NCBI GenBank assembly: GCA_037179515.1
Contig: JAXCGZ010007590.1
Span: 132,001 to 196,000 of the forward strand
DNA: 64,000 bases
Source of the DNA: Halocaridina rubra
Taxonomy: Eukaryota; Arthropoda; Malacostraca; Decapoda; Atyidae
Direction: 5' to 3'
Below, in pieces: positions 46,237-59,214 of this stretch (the first letter of the stretch is position 1; each line of letters starts with the position of its first letter). The position numbers were made by a program, and so were the translations under genes. Below the pieces are notes generated by a model that saw only the letters and a list, made by a program, of their open reading frames with translations, was not told the DNA's origin and searched no databases.

Positions 46237-46484
46237 TCTGTCATTATCTTCAATATCTCCCCTTTGTCTGGAAGAACTCTGAAATGAAATTTTTTCTTCT
46301 CTTCTTCATTTCTTTCCTCATTTAACCTTCTTGCCTCTTGCAACAAGTTTTTTATCTTTCCCATCTCTTCCTGTGTTCTGCATCGTCTAATAAACACTTC
46401 TTTGAATTCTTGAAGGTCTTTTAGACTTTTTTTTTCTCAACAATATTTCCCTACATGTTTCCCCTCTCTCAAAGGTTACTTATG
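46237..46484 (-). pseudogene. Family B ORF1 C-terminal remnant (B5)
   Basis: Encodes FIRRCRTQEEMGKIKNLLQE, NEERNEEEKKKFHF and RVLPDKGEI, matching the C-terminal ORF1 region of B1. In frame with B6 RT by chance or by deletion. Confidence 0.7.
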
Positions 46485-47087
46485 TTGTTTACCCTGGCAT
46501 ATCCTCAACCAGAAGTCCACCATTCTCCTCTCGACCTTGCTGGTCAAGCCATATTGATCTAGTTCACCATAAGCCAAACAGTTTGCTGAATTTTTCTTTA
46601 TGTGGAGAAGACCTTTTAAAAATTTTCTATGAAATACATCAATTTGATCTAGTTTGTGGAATCCCCATACTTCACTGCCATATAGGAGAATTGGAGTGAC
46701 CAGCTGATTAAAGAGTTCACATTGGATATCTACTGGCAATGCTAACCTTCTGGCTTTAGTCGATAGACTATACATAGCTCTTTGGGCCTGAGTGATTTGC
46801 TTTTTAAGAGCTTTATTAAAAGATCCATTAAAGTAAAAGGTTGTACCCAGGTAAACATAATCATCTACCACTTCCAACTCAGAATTACCAAACAAGACAT
46901 GGGGGTATGATCTAACCTTGCCTCTCGAGAATATTACTATTTTTGTCTTGCTGGTATTAACTGAAAGGTGCCACAAATATTCTGCCATAACAATAGTATC
47001 ATCAGCGTATAAGAGTACAAACATTCTTACGAACACTTCGATATCATCATCACTAAGGTTATTGCGTATATCAGAAGCACCTGATCC
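46485..47087 (-). pseudogene. Family G LINE RT fragment (YADD)
   Basis: On the minus strand: VLLYADDTIVMAE (about 47020), then directly LSVNTSKTKIVIFSRGK, with the usual intervening helix of about 17 residues apparently deleted. LEVVDDYVYLGTTF and LLYGSEVWGFHKLDQ follow. It differs clearly from families A-F and the RTE. I can only say it is a non-LTR RT palm/thumb fragment. Confidence 0.75.
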
Positions 47088-49763
<2,676 letters not shown>

Positions 49764-49849
49764 TTACACACATAGAGATGTTGTTAGTTAATTTATTGCG
49801 CACTATTGCTTCAGTCAAGAACATAAATTTAAAAAAAGTATTAAATCAA

Positions 49850-50000
<151 letters not shown>

Positions 50001-50099
50001 GTATAATGGAAAACATTAGTAAGTATTAAAACCTCAAAATGTGTTTTATTGCTTGGAACTACAAGTTCTAATTGAGTAAGATCCTAGTTGCCTTATGGT

Positions 50100-50300
50100 T
50101 TTATTTCTTCGCGATGTCGACAGATCGGTTACCGCTCAGGACCGAGAGTTTAAGCTGTTTACTTGGAAGGCTACTGCTGTGGATGGGCACCACAGTGGGG
50201 GGTTGGGGCTTGCCCCGGCTGACGTTCTGAGGAGCATCTCAGATGGATATCGGAACTGAAACACCGGCAACCTTTAACCTTTAATAATAATAATAATACA
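50100..50300 (+). mobile_element. tRNA-derived SINE (SINE-2), different 3' tail
   Basis: A head with B-box-like TCGACAGATCGGTTACC and a body (CCGAGAGTTTAAGCTG; CACAGTGGGGGGTTGG) equal to SINE-1. After CTGACG the tail differs: GATGGATATCGGAACTG, then CCTTTAACCTTTAATAATAATAAT. The A-box end is missing or degraded. Confidence 0.75.
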
Positions 50301-50629
50301 AATAATAATAATAGCTCTTGCTTACTACTTTTTCACATAAATTCTGAAGGCATGTATGTAGCTCTATATATTAAGATTACTTCATCCGTTTTTGTTTTTT
50401 TTTTACTTCAGAAAATCAAGCCTCTCAAAGTCATGACGATAACATCATCTCTGACTGCATCGTGTACCTTATAACGATCTTCAAATTACTCTCCCAGTCT
50501 CGCGTCTCACTTGTTTTAGATACACTGTGCAAAATATTTTTCTTCCCATAGAAATATGATGATGATAATGACGATCAGGTTTTACATCATGGACTCCCTT
50601 TTTTTTCTTTTTTTTCTTTTTTGTAAAGG
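50301..50629. other. No gene seen
   Basis: AT-rich single-copy-like sequence; no coding motif recognised. Confidence 0.5.
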
Positions 50630-50775
50630 TTCAGATGGTGTCTCCTATCGAAGGACTTTGTGGTTTTGGCAGTGTAACCGATACCCCGAGTGAATGCCCT
50701 TTCTAACCTCAAGGTGTAACAATCTGGCAAATCAAAGTCGCATGCTTTACCACCCGGGCACGGCGGAACACTATC
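50630..50775 (-). mobile_element. tRNA-like SINE (SINE-3)
   Basis: On the minus strand, CCGTGCCCGGGTGGTAAAGC resembles a tRNA 5' end with an A-box, followed by a fixed body. It is unrelated in sequence to SINE-1/2. The B-box is weak. Confidence 0.5.
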
Positions 50776-51204
50776 ACAGAAATACATATAAAGTAAATTA
50801 AAAATTCTTAAAACACTTCCATTCGAATCAATGTGGTATTACCTAAGCTATAATTTTGATATTGTATGCTAATCTAACCAAAAACTTCTAGATTTACATT
50901 GCCTAACGTGCGTAAAATCGTATCTTCATTCTTATAGTTTGATTTTATCCATATAAAACGGAAGTACTGTGGTAAAAAAAAAAAAACTCTTTGTAAGAAG
51001 AGAAAACATATATTAGAAAGTTTTATAAATATGACTGGTTTGTGGCCTTTAAGTTCAAAAGCAGCGTAAAGGCTAGACTTTCTGTGCATTCATTTTACTT
51101 TCCATGTTAGCAATGGTTAGCATATGTCTGAATATGCTAAACTCCTTTGTATATAATATCTGTTGAAGGACAGCTAGCGTAAATAATACAATTAAAAGAT
51201 TTAA

Positions 51205-51206
<2 letters not shown>
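50776..51206. other. No gene seen
   Basis: AT-rich, no recognisable gene or repeat. Confidence 0.5.
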
Positions 51207-51281
<75 letters not shown>

Positions 51282-51343
51282 CCCTAACACGGTGGCAATT
51301 TTTATTCATCCATTAATATAGAAAAATAAATTGCCACCGAGTC

Positions 51344-51422
<79 letters not shown>
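51207..51422. repeat. Large inverted repeat: (CT)n, palindromic core, (GA)n
   Basis: About 72 bp of CT, then GGTGGCAATTTTTATT (51291-51306). After a short centre comes AATAAATTGCCACC (to 51337), then about 76 bp of GA. The core arms and the microsatellite arms are all mutually complementary, so the whole 215 bp could fold back. Confidence 0.93.
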
Positions 51423-51425
<3 letters not shown>

Positions 51426-51599
51426 CCTGAGGTGGTGGGCACTACATCAAAGAATAGCCCCAACGTATTCTCTGCGTGTCGTAAGAGACGACTAAAAGTG
51501 GACGGGGCGAGGGGACTAGGATCCCCCTCTTGTATTAACCTCCCATAAGACGTCAAAGAAGAAGGGGAGTAAAGGGGTAAATAACTTCTCCCCAAACTC

Positions 51600-52906
51600 T
51601 AGTTTTGGGGTGTCTAAATGTGCGTGGTTGTAGTACGATAGAGAGCAAAAGATGTGAGATTGGATATATGTTTGGTAGGAGGAGGATGGATGTAGTGGCA
51701 TTGTGTGAAACATAGGAAAAGGAGAAGTGGCATTTGGTGAGGTGACAGGTAGGGTGTCAGAGTTGAAAGGGGGAGAGCGAGAGAAGGTGTGGCATTATTG
51801 CTTAGTGAATGGATGGTAAATAAGGTCGTGGAATGGAAAGATGTGTCATCTAGGCTGATGTGGGTGAGGGTTAGGATAGGTAGGGAATGTTGGGCTTTTG
51901 TTAGTGCGTATGGGCCAGGATGTGAGAGAAGTGAGGAAGAGCGGGATGAATTCTGGAATGAGTTAACTAGTTGTGTGGATGGTCTGAGTAGAAGGAACTA
52001 TGTAGTTGTGTTGGGTGACTTGAATGCCAGAGTGCATGTTGGAGAAGTAGAGGGTGTTGTAGGAAAGAATAGGGTACCAGGTGGGAATGAGAGTGGCGAA
52101 AGACTGTTAGATATGTGTGTGGAGCAAGAGTTGGTAATAGGTAATAGTTTTTTCAAGAAGTTAATAAATAAGTATACACTGATGAGTGTGGTAAATGGAA
52201 GAGTGAAAGAAAGAGCATTTATGGATTATGTGATGGTAGCAAAGAGCATGATTGGTAAACTGAAAGATGTGCATGCATTTAGGGGTATGGCTGCTGGAAT
52301 GTCTGATCATTTTTTGGCTGAAGCAAACGTGGTAGTAACAAAAGAGTGGGGAAATAGAGTGGGGGTATGTAGAAGGGAAATGGTGAAGGTGGAAGAGTTG
52401 AAAAAGCCAGAGAAGAGACAGGAATATCAGAACAGGTTGATAGTGGCATATGACAGGGTGAAAGAAAGAGAAGTTGGGAACTTAGAGGAGGAATGGGGGT
52501 TGATGAAAGAATATTTTGTGGGACATGAAAGTGATGTGTGTGGAAAGAGGTTTGTTGGAGGTGGCATGAGGACAGCGAGTGGTGGAATGAAGGGGTGAAA
52601 ATGAAGGTGGAAGAGAAAAAGGGGGCTTTTGAGGAATGGCTGCAGTGTAACAGTAGGGAGAAGTATGAAAGATGTAGGGAGAAAAATGTGGAAACCAAGT
52701 GGAAGGTAGATGAAGAGAAGAGGTTAGCAAATGTTAGGTGGAGACAGGATTTTAATAGGTCATATGAGGAGAATAAAAAGAAGTTTTGGAAAGAAGTGAA
52801 GAGAGTAAGGAAGGGTGAATCGAGGATGGAAGAGATACTGAAAGATGTGAATGGACAGATGTTCAGAGATAACAATGCAAGGAAAAGATGGGAAGAATAT
52901 TTTTAG
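51600..52906 (+). pseudogene. RTE endonuclease and linker
   Basis: Upstream pieces RRRMDVVALCET precede the open segment 51789-52598: FVSAYGPGCERS, VVLGDLNARV (about 52010), AFMDYVMVAKSM and MSDHFLAEANVVV, i.e. the APE-type EN. A frameshift near 52575 passes to the linker 52538-52906 (WWNEGVKMKVEEKK; NRSYEENKKKFWKEVK). Confidence 0.82.
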
Positions 52907-52983
52907 TGCTTGCTGAATGTTGAGGAAGATAGAGAGGCAGCTATAGTGGCAGTGAGGGGGTGTTCAAGTGTCAGTAATGGGAG

Positions 52984-54500
52984 ATGAATATGAGAGAGAT
53001 TACAAGAGGAGGTGAAAAGGCATTGTATAAAGTGAAAGCAGGTAAAGCACCTGGAATGGATGGTGTGAGAGTGGAGATGTTGAAAGAAGTTGGTGTGACT
53101 GCATTGGAAAGGTTAGTGAGTGTGTTTAATATATGCTTTATGTTGTCAATGGTGCCAGTGGAGTGGGTGATTGCTTGTATAGTGCCCCTATACAAAGGTA
53201 AGGGTGATGTGTATGAATGCAGTAATTTTAGGGATATAAGTTTGTTGAGTGTGGTAGGAAAAGTGTATGGTAGGATACTGATTAATAGGATTAGGGATAA
53301 GACAGAAAATGTGATTGCGGAAGTACAGAGTGGTTTTAGGAGAGGTAGAGGTTGTATATAGTAAGGTAGTTATGTGAGAAATATTTAACAAAGGGAAAGG
53401 ATGTGTATTTTGCATTTTTGGATCTTGAGAAAGCATATGATAGAGTTGATAGAGAGGCAATGTGGAATGTTTTGAGGTTATATGGAATTGATGGTAAACT
53501 GTTGCATGCAGTGAAGAGTTTGTAAGAGGACAGTAGAGTTTGTGTTAGGGTAGGGAATAGAGTGAGTGAGTGGTTTCCAGTGAGTATGGGACTGAGAGAG
53601 GGATGTGTGATGTAACCATGGCTGTTCAATTTGTATATTGATGGAGTCGTAAGAGAGGTGAATGAACGAGTGTGTGGTCGAGCTTTAAGAATGGTAGATG
53701 GGGATGATAACGAGTGGGAGCTGAATCAGTTGCTATTTGCAGATGAGACTGTGGTGGTGGCAGATTCAGAGGAAAAGCTGTGTCAGTTAGTGTCAGAATT
53801 TGGAAAGGTGTGTGAGAGAAGGAAGTTGCGAGTGAATGTGGGAAAGAGAAAGGTTATGAGGTGTACAAGAAATGAGGATGGTGCTGGATTAAATGTTATG
53901 TTGAATGGGGAGACACTTGAGGAAGGTGATCAGTTTAAGTATTTAGGCTCGGTTATAGCTGCAAATGGTGGAATGGTTGCAGATGTGTGTCACAGAGTAA
54001 ATGAAGGATGTAAAGTGTTGGGTGCGTTGAAAGGAGTGATGAATAATAGAGGGTTGGAAATGAATGTTAAGAAAGTTTTGTATGAGAAAGTGGTTGTGCC
54101 AACTGTGATGTATGAATCATAGTTATGGGGTATGAAAGTAAGTGAGAGATGGAAACTAAATGTGTTTGAGATGAAATGCCTGAGGAGTATGATTGGTGTA
54201 TCTCGGTTGGATAGGGTTGGGAATGAAGTGGTGAGAGCAAGAATGGGTGTGAGGAGAGAATTGGCAGCCAGAGTAGATATGAATGTTCTGAGATGGTTTG
54301 GCCATGTGGAAAGGATGGATAATGAAAGACTGCTGAAAAAGGTGATGAATGCGAGAGTTGATGTGAGAAATGCAAAAGGGAGGCCTAGATTTGGGTGGAT
54401 GGATGGAGTAAGGAGAGCCCTGAATGATAGGAGGATGGATGTAAGGGAAGCAAGTGAGCATGCTAGGAATAGGAATGAGTGGCAAGCGAGTGTGACGTAG
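52984..54500 (+). pseudogene. RTE reverse transcriptase, stops and altered active site
   Basis: Pieces: AGKAPGMDGVRVEML, VPLYKGKGDVYEC (52984-53361), frameshift, then AFLDLEKAYDRVDREAMW (about 53410, motif A Asp present), stops in motif B, NLYIDGVVREVNE, catalytic box FADE (about 53737) instead of FADD, YLGSVIAANGG, a stop at 54120, and a C-terminal domain LRWFGHVERMDNERLLKKV ending at 54500. Non-functional. Confidence 0.85.
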
Positions 54501-54875
54501 CTCTGATGGGCATCTGCTGTCACCATGGGGCTGCATCATACAGAGGTAGCCCTGTGGTTGGGGCAGTAGGAGAATTGGCATTTATGAATCGACATTGGTT
54601 GTGGAAGAGCCGGGAGGATGGGCTGTGGCACTCCAGCAGTGCCATCTGAACGGTCGCTAGCTCCCTCGTCATTGCCCATAGAGCAAAGTAATCCCCTTAT
54701 AGTTTCTTTTTTTTTATGTCGGCTACCCCCCAATTGGGGGAGACAGCCAAGGTAGATAGATAGATTAATATAGATAGATGGCTAGATCGTTCGTTCACTG
54801 TAAATATTTACCCGGGAATGCACGGGCCATGGTGGGCCCGTAGGTGAGTAAATTGGGTGCTGGGTAGGTACGAAT

Positions 54876-56035
54876 ATCGGTATTAAAATACCGGTATCAA
54901 ATGAATGATATCAGTATCATTATCGAAGAGACAATACCGGTATTGGGAGTGGGTTCATGTGTACATTTTTTCAGAGAAAAAGTCATCTTGTATGTAGGCT
55001 TGCTTAGATATCCTCATGACCCTAGAGATTTGAAAACTCATGATGATGGGCTTTTTTTTTTTTTGCCTCCTGCTAAAGTTTTACTCAAGACAACTGCAGA
55101 GATAGATTTTTGAAAAGGCATTCCTCCAAAAACATCGTACAGTTGGATCAGCATGAAAAAGAAAGTGTAAGCCAACAAGGACCTGGTTGCTCTAAAGATG
55201 CAGTGGGAATAGAAGCTGGAAAAGGGGCTTGCAGAATATTTGCAAGAAATAGAAGAGTTAGAGACAATTCCACAGAGAAAGAAACCTTCAACGCATTTAG
55301 ATGTCAACATGGAATTAAAGATGTTTGAAGTATCGTTAAAAAGAACAGAAATCTTAGACAAGATCTATAATGCATTACTTTCAGTCAAGCCTATACAAGT
55401 GTAGAATCTGAAAGGGCGTTCTCTGCAGCGGGGTTGTACCTCATGAATTGAGCACAAATCTTTCAGAAAAGTTTCTGAATAGCCTTTGTTTTCTCAAGTT
55501 TGTATTACAAAATTAAAAATAATCTAATTAGGTTTTATTTTTCATTAAAAGGCTAATTTTTTTCAATACATTTTTATTTTCATTATTGATTATTGCATTG
55601 AATTAGGAAATTCACATTTTCATACCATAATATAATCGCTTTTTAATTTGAATAAAGTTTTCATTAAAAATCTATTGCCATGCACTGAAAAAAAAAAGGA
55701 TTATATACTTTTTTGAACTAGTTCTTCTTTTGTTTAAATTGTGTTTGTCTGAGAAAGGTTTATTTTCATTATGGATATATTGTAGTGAATTGAAGAAGTT
55801 ATTGATTGTTTTTTTTTTTCATTAATTTCTTATTCATTGAAGCAGATGTATAGAGGAAAGATATGACTAAATCTTTAAGCAATAAAATATATCAGTTTAT
55901 TTTTTCCTTATTTTTACCTTTGAATCAGTAAATAAATGCAAATTTTTCTTAATACTGGTATCAATACCGATATTAAAAAATTATCGGTATTGATACCGGT
56001 ACTGGAAAGTTCGATATTTTAACATCACTAGTGCT
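54876..56035 (+). mobile_element. hAT remnant with palindromic CGGTAT-rich ends
   Basis: Both ends carry ACCGGTATCAA-type inverted motifs: TACCGGTATC-like at 54887-54945 on the left, and at 55950-56020 ATCGGTATTGATACCGGTAC with its near mirror. Between them is a fragment of hAT transposase C-terminus. About 1.1 kb, internally deleted. Exact termini and TSD not established. Confidence 0.6.
55130..55510 (+). pseudogene. hAT transposase C-terminal dimerisation region
   Basis: After several frameshifts: LDVNMELKMFEVSLKRTE, DKIYNALLSVKP, then SVESERAFSAAGLYL, the signature of the hAT dimerisation domain. LCFLKF-like sequence follows. Several stops. It is not known to belong to the 27.5-37.0 kb hAT copy. 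Confidence 0.75.
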
Positions 56036-56400
56036 GGGTCATGTAAAATCTGCAAAATATAAGAAAAATTTCTAGATGTTCTTAATGGGGTTAGTAGTCT
56101 CCTTTATTATGTGTTAGTTGGATGCCTTAAATTTTGAAGGGAAGAGGAAAGTTTGGATAGGATAGTGGTGAAGAGGGGAGAGTTGATGGGTCCATGTGCA
56201 CACTTTTAACCCTAGGGGGACTACCAGGAAAGACGGTAAAGGGGGAGATAGGGATAACAAAAAACAAATTTATGAATAGAAAATTGAAAAAATAAATGGA
56301 TGAACAAAAATTTCGAAGAAAAAGTTTGCTGATTACCAGCAAGGAACAAGGCTTCCTTATGCATCCACACCAGATTGTTGATGGGCTCACACTAGATAGG
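56036..56400. other. No gene seen
   Basis: A purine-rich stretch near 56130-56300; no recognised coding sequence. Confidence 0.5.
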
Positions 56401-56435
56401 TTGAGGAACTGTTCTCAACCTCTTTTAGCTATATT

Positions 56436-59048
56436 TTGGACGTTTTTAAGGAGATAATTTTAAAAAATAAACCAGTTTTTATATATGGCGATTTTAATGA
56501 TGATCAACTAAAAAGAGAAAATAAAATGAGTAGACTTATTAAGAATTTAAATCTAGAACAGATTATAAATAAACCAACTAGAATCACTCCCACTTCAGTT
56601 TCCCAAATCGATCTAGTAATAACAAACTCCAAACATATGATAACTAAGTGTGACGTAATGCCAAGCCCTATAGCAGACCACGAGGAAATTGTAACGTCCC
56701 TAAATATTCGCAAACCAAAGAGACAACCAATCTTTAAAACATTCAGATGCTTAAGAAATTATTCACAAGAATTACTTTGTAGTTTACTTATGAATGAAGT
56801 ACATAAATTAAATGAAATTCTATATACCGATAATATAAATATACAAGTAAATATTTTAACCAGTGTCTTATCATCATGTATAGATCGATGTGCACCACTC
56901 GTGACAAGAGAAATATTTCGTCCCCCCGCTCCTTGGATAACAGATGACATAAAAAACATTATGAAAGAAAGAGACAAACTACAAAATGAAGTAAAACTAC
57001 AAAGAGATAATATCCCTTTAAGAGAAAAGTTTACAGAGCATAAGAAACAAGTAAAATCATTATTAAGTAACAGTAAGAAACAGTATTACAAAAATGAATT
57101 TCAAAACGCTAAAGGCAATATCTCTGATACATGGAAAATTGCTAAAACCATGCTTTCCAATAACTGTAATAAAAGTAGTAACATATCAATTATACCCGAT
57201 GAGGTAGATGTAAGTGCTAAAGCAGAAGAGTTCAATAATTTTTTCGCTGAAGTGGGGAAAAAAACCTTTGAAAAAACAAAAAAAGAAATAATAAATGAAA
57301 TCAATAATAGCAATGGTGGTAATAATAATGATGATGGTAGTAGTAATAATAATAGAAATGTTGATAATGGTGTAAATAATAATGATGGTGGTAGTAATGG
57401 TAATGATAATAGTGATGATGGTAGTAATAATAATAATAATGTTAATCTTCAAGAACATAGTGCATTCAATAGAAGTAATGATGTCTTTAACCCTACTACA
57501 GTAGATTGTAATACAGTAATCTTAGTAATAAAAAATCTGAAAGACTCTAATGCATATGGATCAGATGGAATTTGTTTTCGTTTTATTAGAGATTCATTAT
57601 TTGCAATAGCTTATTATCTGACGGTAATAATCAATACTTCCATAGTTACCAATATTTACCCAGATTTATGGAAAAATCCCCATGTAATTCCTGGTTTTAA
57701 AAATGGAAATCCTGACGACGTCTCTAACTATAGACCAATCTCTTTACTACCAATTTTATCAAAGATACTTGAAAAGATTGTTGCAAATCAGTTAAGTGAG
57801 TTTCTTGAAAAAAATAAACTTATTGCAAAAAGTCAACACGGTTTCAGGCCAAAATTATCAACTGAAACTGCCTTATTGAAAATATCAGATGAAATATACA
57901 AAAATATAGATAATAAGAAAATATCATTGCTACTACTACTCGATCTTTCTAAAGCTTTTGATAGTGTAAACCATAGTATATTATTAGAAAAATGCAAAAA
58001 AATGAACATTGACCCAAGCTGGTTCGAGAACTATTTAAAAAACCGCTACCAGTCAGTCAGAATAAAAGATGTAGTTTCAAGTCGCAAGAAGGTATTGTTT
58101 GGGGTCCCTCAGGGATCGATCCTAGGACCTATACTTTTTCTAATATATGTAAACGATCTAGTAAAATATTTACCTAACTGTTATGTCATTCAATATGCTG
58201 ACGATACTCAAATCTTAATTGAAGGAGAAATTAATGATTTAGAAAATATTATTCGTAGAGCAGAAGAAATTTTGTATATGGCTAAACGTTACTTTCTAAA
58301 AAATGGTCTGTTACTTAATGAAACTAAAACCCAATCTATTCTTATCGGATCCAGACAATTATTATCAGAAGTTGATGACAATCTTCATATAAATTTTAAC
58401 GGTAATATCATTAAGCCAATGAACTCGGTAAAGAACCTAGGTGTCTATTTTGACCGTTACATGAATTTTGAAATGCATATAGATGAAATTTATAAAAAAG
58501 TAATGGGTACTCTAATATATCTAAATAGGGTAAAAGACTCATTTGAAACATCAACTCGTATAATAATTGTCCAGTCCTTAGCTATGAGTTTAATTAATTA
58601 CTGTCTCAAAGTTTGGGGATGTACAAATAAGACTCAATTACAAAGAATACAAAAGTTACAAAACTTTGCAGCACGAGTGGCTGTTGGCAATGTAAGAAAA
58701 TACGAGCACATCTCTCCTGTTTTAAAAGATCTAGAATGGATAAAGATTAGAGATAAATATGTTTTTGATATATGTACCTTTGTTTTTAATATACTAAGAA
58801 ACAATCTTCCTGACTGTTTGTATAATTTTTCTACAGTAAGCTCAGTTACCGGGTTAACTACCCGTCAAGGGGAAGATTTATTAGTACGAAGGTCTAAAAC
58901 TGATATTGGCTCAAGAGATATAAACATTCGTGGACCTCATTTATATAATCAGCTTCCCAGAGAACTAAAAAATGCTGGTTCAGTGTATACTTTTAAATAT
59001 AATCTTAAGAAGTTACTCTTAAAGGAAGATTTTACTTGTAAATTTTAA
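56436..59048 (+). CDS. Family D EN (partial)-RT, 870 codons, open
   Basis: The native frame enters from the truncation; the ATG at 56436 (MDVFKEIILKNK) is internal. The EN C-terminal half has YGDFNDDQL (residues 18-26), QIDLVITNS and IADHEEIV. The linker has [80 protein letters not shown] and the intact catalytic YADDTQ. The C-terminal end is GPHLYNQLPRELKNA. The frame has no stops despite truncation, so it is young. It lacks the N-terminal half of EN. Confidence 0.88.
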   Translation: MDVFKEIILKNKPVFIYGDFNDDQLKRENKMSRLIKNLNLEQIINKPTRITPTSVSQIDLVITNSKHMITKCDVMPSPIADHEEIVTSLNIRKPKRQPIFKTFRCLRNYSQELLCSLLMNEVHKLNEILYTDNINIQVNILTSVLSSCIDRCAPLVTREIFRPPAPWITDDIKNIMKERDKLQNEVKLQRDNIPLREKFTEHKKQVKSLLSNSKKQYYKNEFQNAKGNISDTWKIAKTMLSNNCNKSSNISIIPDEVDVSAKAEEFNNFFAEVGKKTFEKTKKEIINEINNSNGGNNNDDGSSNNNRNVDNGVNNNDGGSNGNDNSDDGSNNNNNVNLQEHSAFNRSNDVFNPTTVDCNTVILVIKNLKDSNAYGSDGICFRFIRDSLFAIAYYLTVIINTSIVTNIYPDLWKNPHVIPGFKNGNPDDVSNYRPISLLPILSKILEKIVANQLSEFLEKNKLIAKSQHGFRPKLSTETALLKISDEIYKNIDNKKISLLLLLDLSKAFDSVNHSILLEKCKKMNIDPSWFENYLKNRYQSVRIKDVVSSRKKVLFGVPQGSILGPILFLIYVNDLVKYLPNCYVIQYADDTQILIEGEINDLENIIRRAEEILYMAKRYFLKNGLLLNETKTQSILIGSRQLLSEVDDNLHINFNGNIIKPMNSVKNLGVYFDRYMNFEMHIDEIYKKVMGTLIYLNRVKDSFETSTRIIIVQSLAMSLINYCLKVWGCTNKTQLQRIQKLQNFAARVAVGNVRKYEHISPVLKDLEWIKIRDKYVFDICTFVFNILRNNLPDCLYNFSTVSSVTGLTTRQGEDLLVRRSKTDIGSRDINIRGPHLYNQLPRELKNAGSVYTFKYNLKKLLLKEDFTCKF
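57305..57450 (+). repeat. In-frame trinucleotide-rich expansion (Asn/Gly/Asp) in D2
   Basis: Mixed AAT, GGT and GAT codons encode a run of about 45 residues dominated by Asn, Gly, Asp and Ser (NNNDDGSSNNN type) in the linker before RT. D1 has no equivalent run at this place. Confidence 0.88.
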
Positions 59049-59118
59049 TAGTACACCCATATTTGAATACCCAATGTACGTTGGAAATAAAGTCTTATTA
59101 TTATTATTATTATTATGT

Positions 59119-59214
59119 ATCTATGTTGCTGTTGCTTTGATTATCTAGGTAGTGGGTACTGGATAATAATGTTCTGAAGGCTGTCCAAATGGTTCATTGC
59201 TGCTCCTATTACGG
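59119..59214. other. Spacer between D2 and C2
   Basis: About 95 bp after the (TTA)n tail with no recognised coding sequence. Confidence 0.5.

Larger units (their letters stand above)
41982..46484 (-). mobile_element. Family B copy B5, minus strand, with nested B6
   Basis: Tail and 3' UTR at 41982-42110, a filler at 42113-42177, ORF2 to 44918, then (after B6) the C-terminal part of ORF1 at 46237-46484. The right end is truncated against family G. The two B5 parts differ from the B1 layout only by about 34 bp missing at the B6 insertion point. Confidence 0.82.
51423..54775 (+). mobile_element. RTE-like LINE, decayed
   Basis: A 5' leader (ACGACTAAAAGTGG region), EN, RT, then a 3' UTR that contains the palindrome CCCCCAATTGGGGG (54727-54741) and ends in a (TAGA)n tail. 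A tetranucleotide tail, a single ORF and the RT motif set fit the RTE clade. The strand is purine-rich throughout. Many stops. Confidence 0.83.
56401..59118 (+). mobile_element. Family D copy D2, 5'-truncated
   Basis: Starts in mid-endonuclease and ends with TGAATACCCAATGTA, a GGAAATAAAG motif and a (TTA)n tail (59095-59118). Same family as D1. Confidence 0.88.

Noticed and set aside
45012..46397. 461-codon ORF as a genuine single gene
   Set aside because: Explained by B6 nested in B5. The two halves belong to different LINE copies.
52279..52875. 198-codon minus-strand ORF over the RTE
   Set aside because: Open only because the RTE strand is purine-rich; the EN/RT motifs are on the plus strand.
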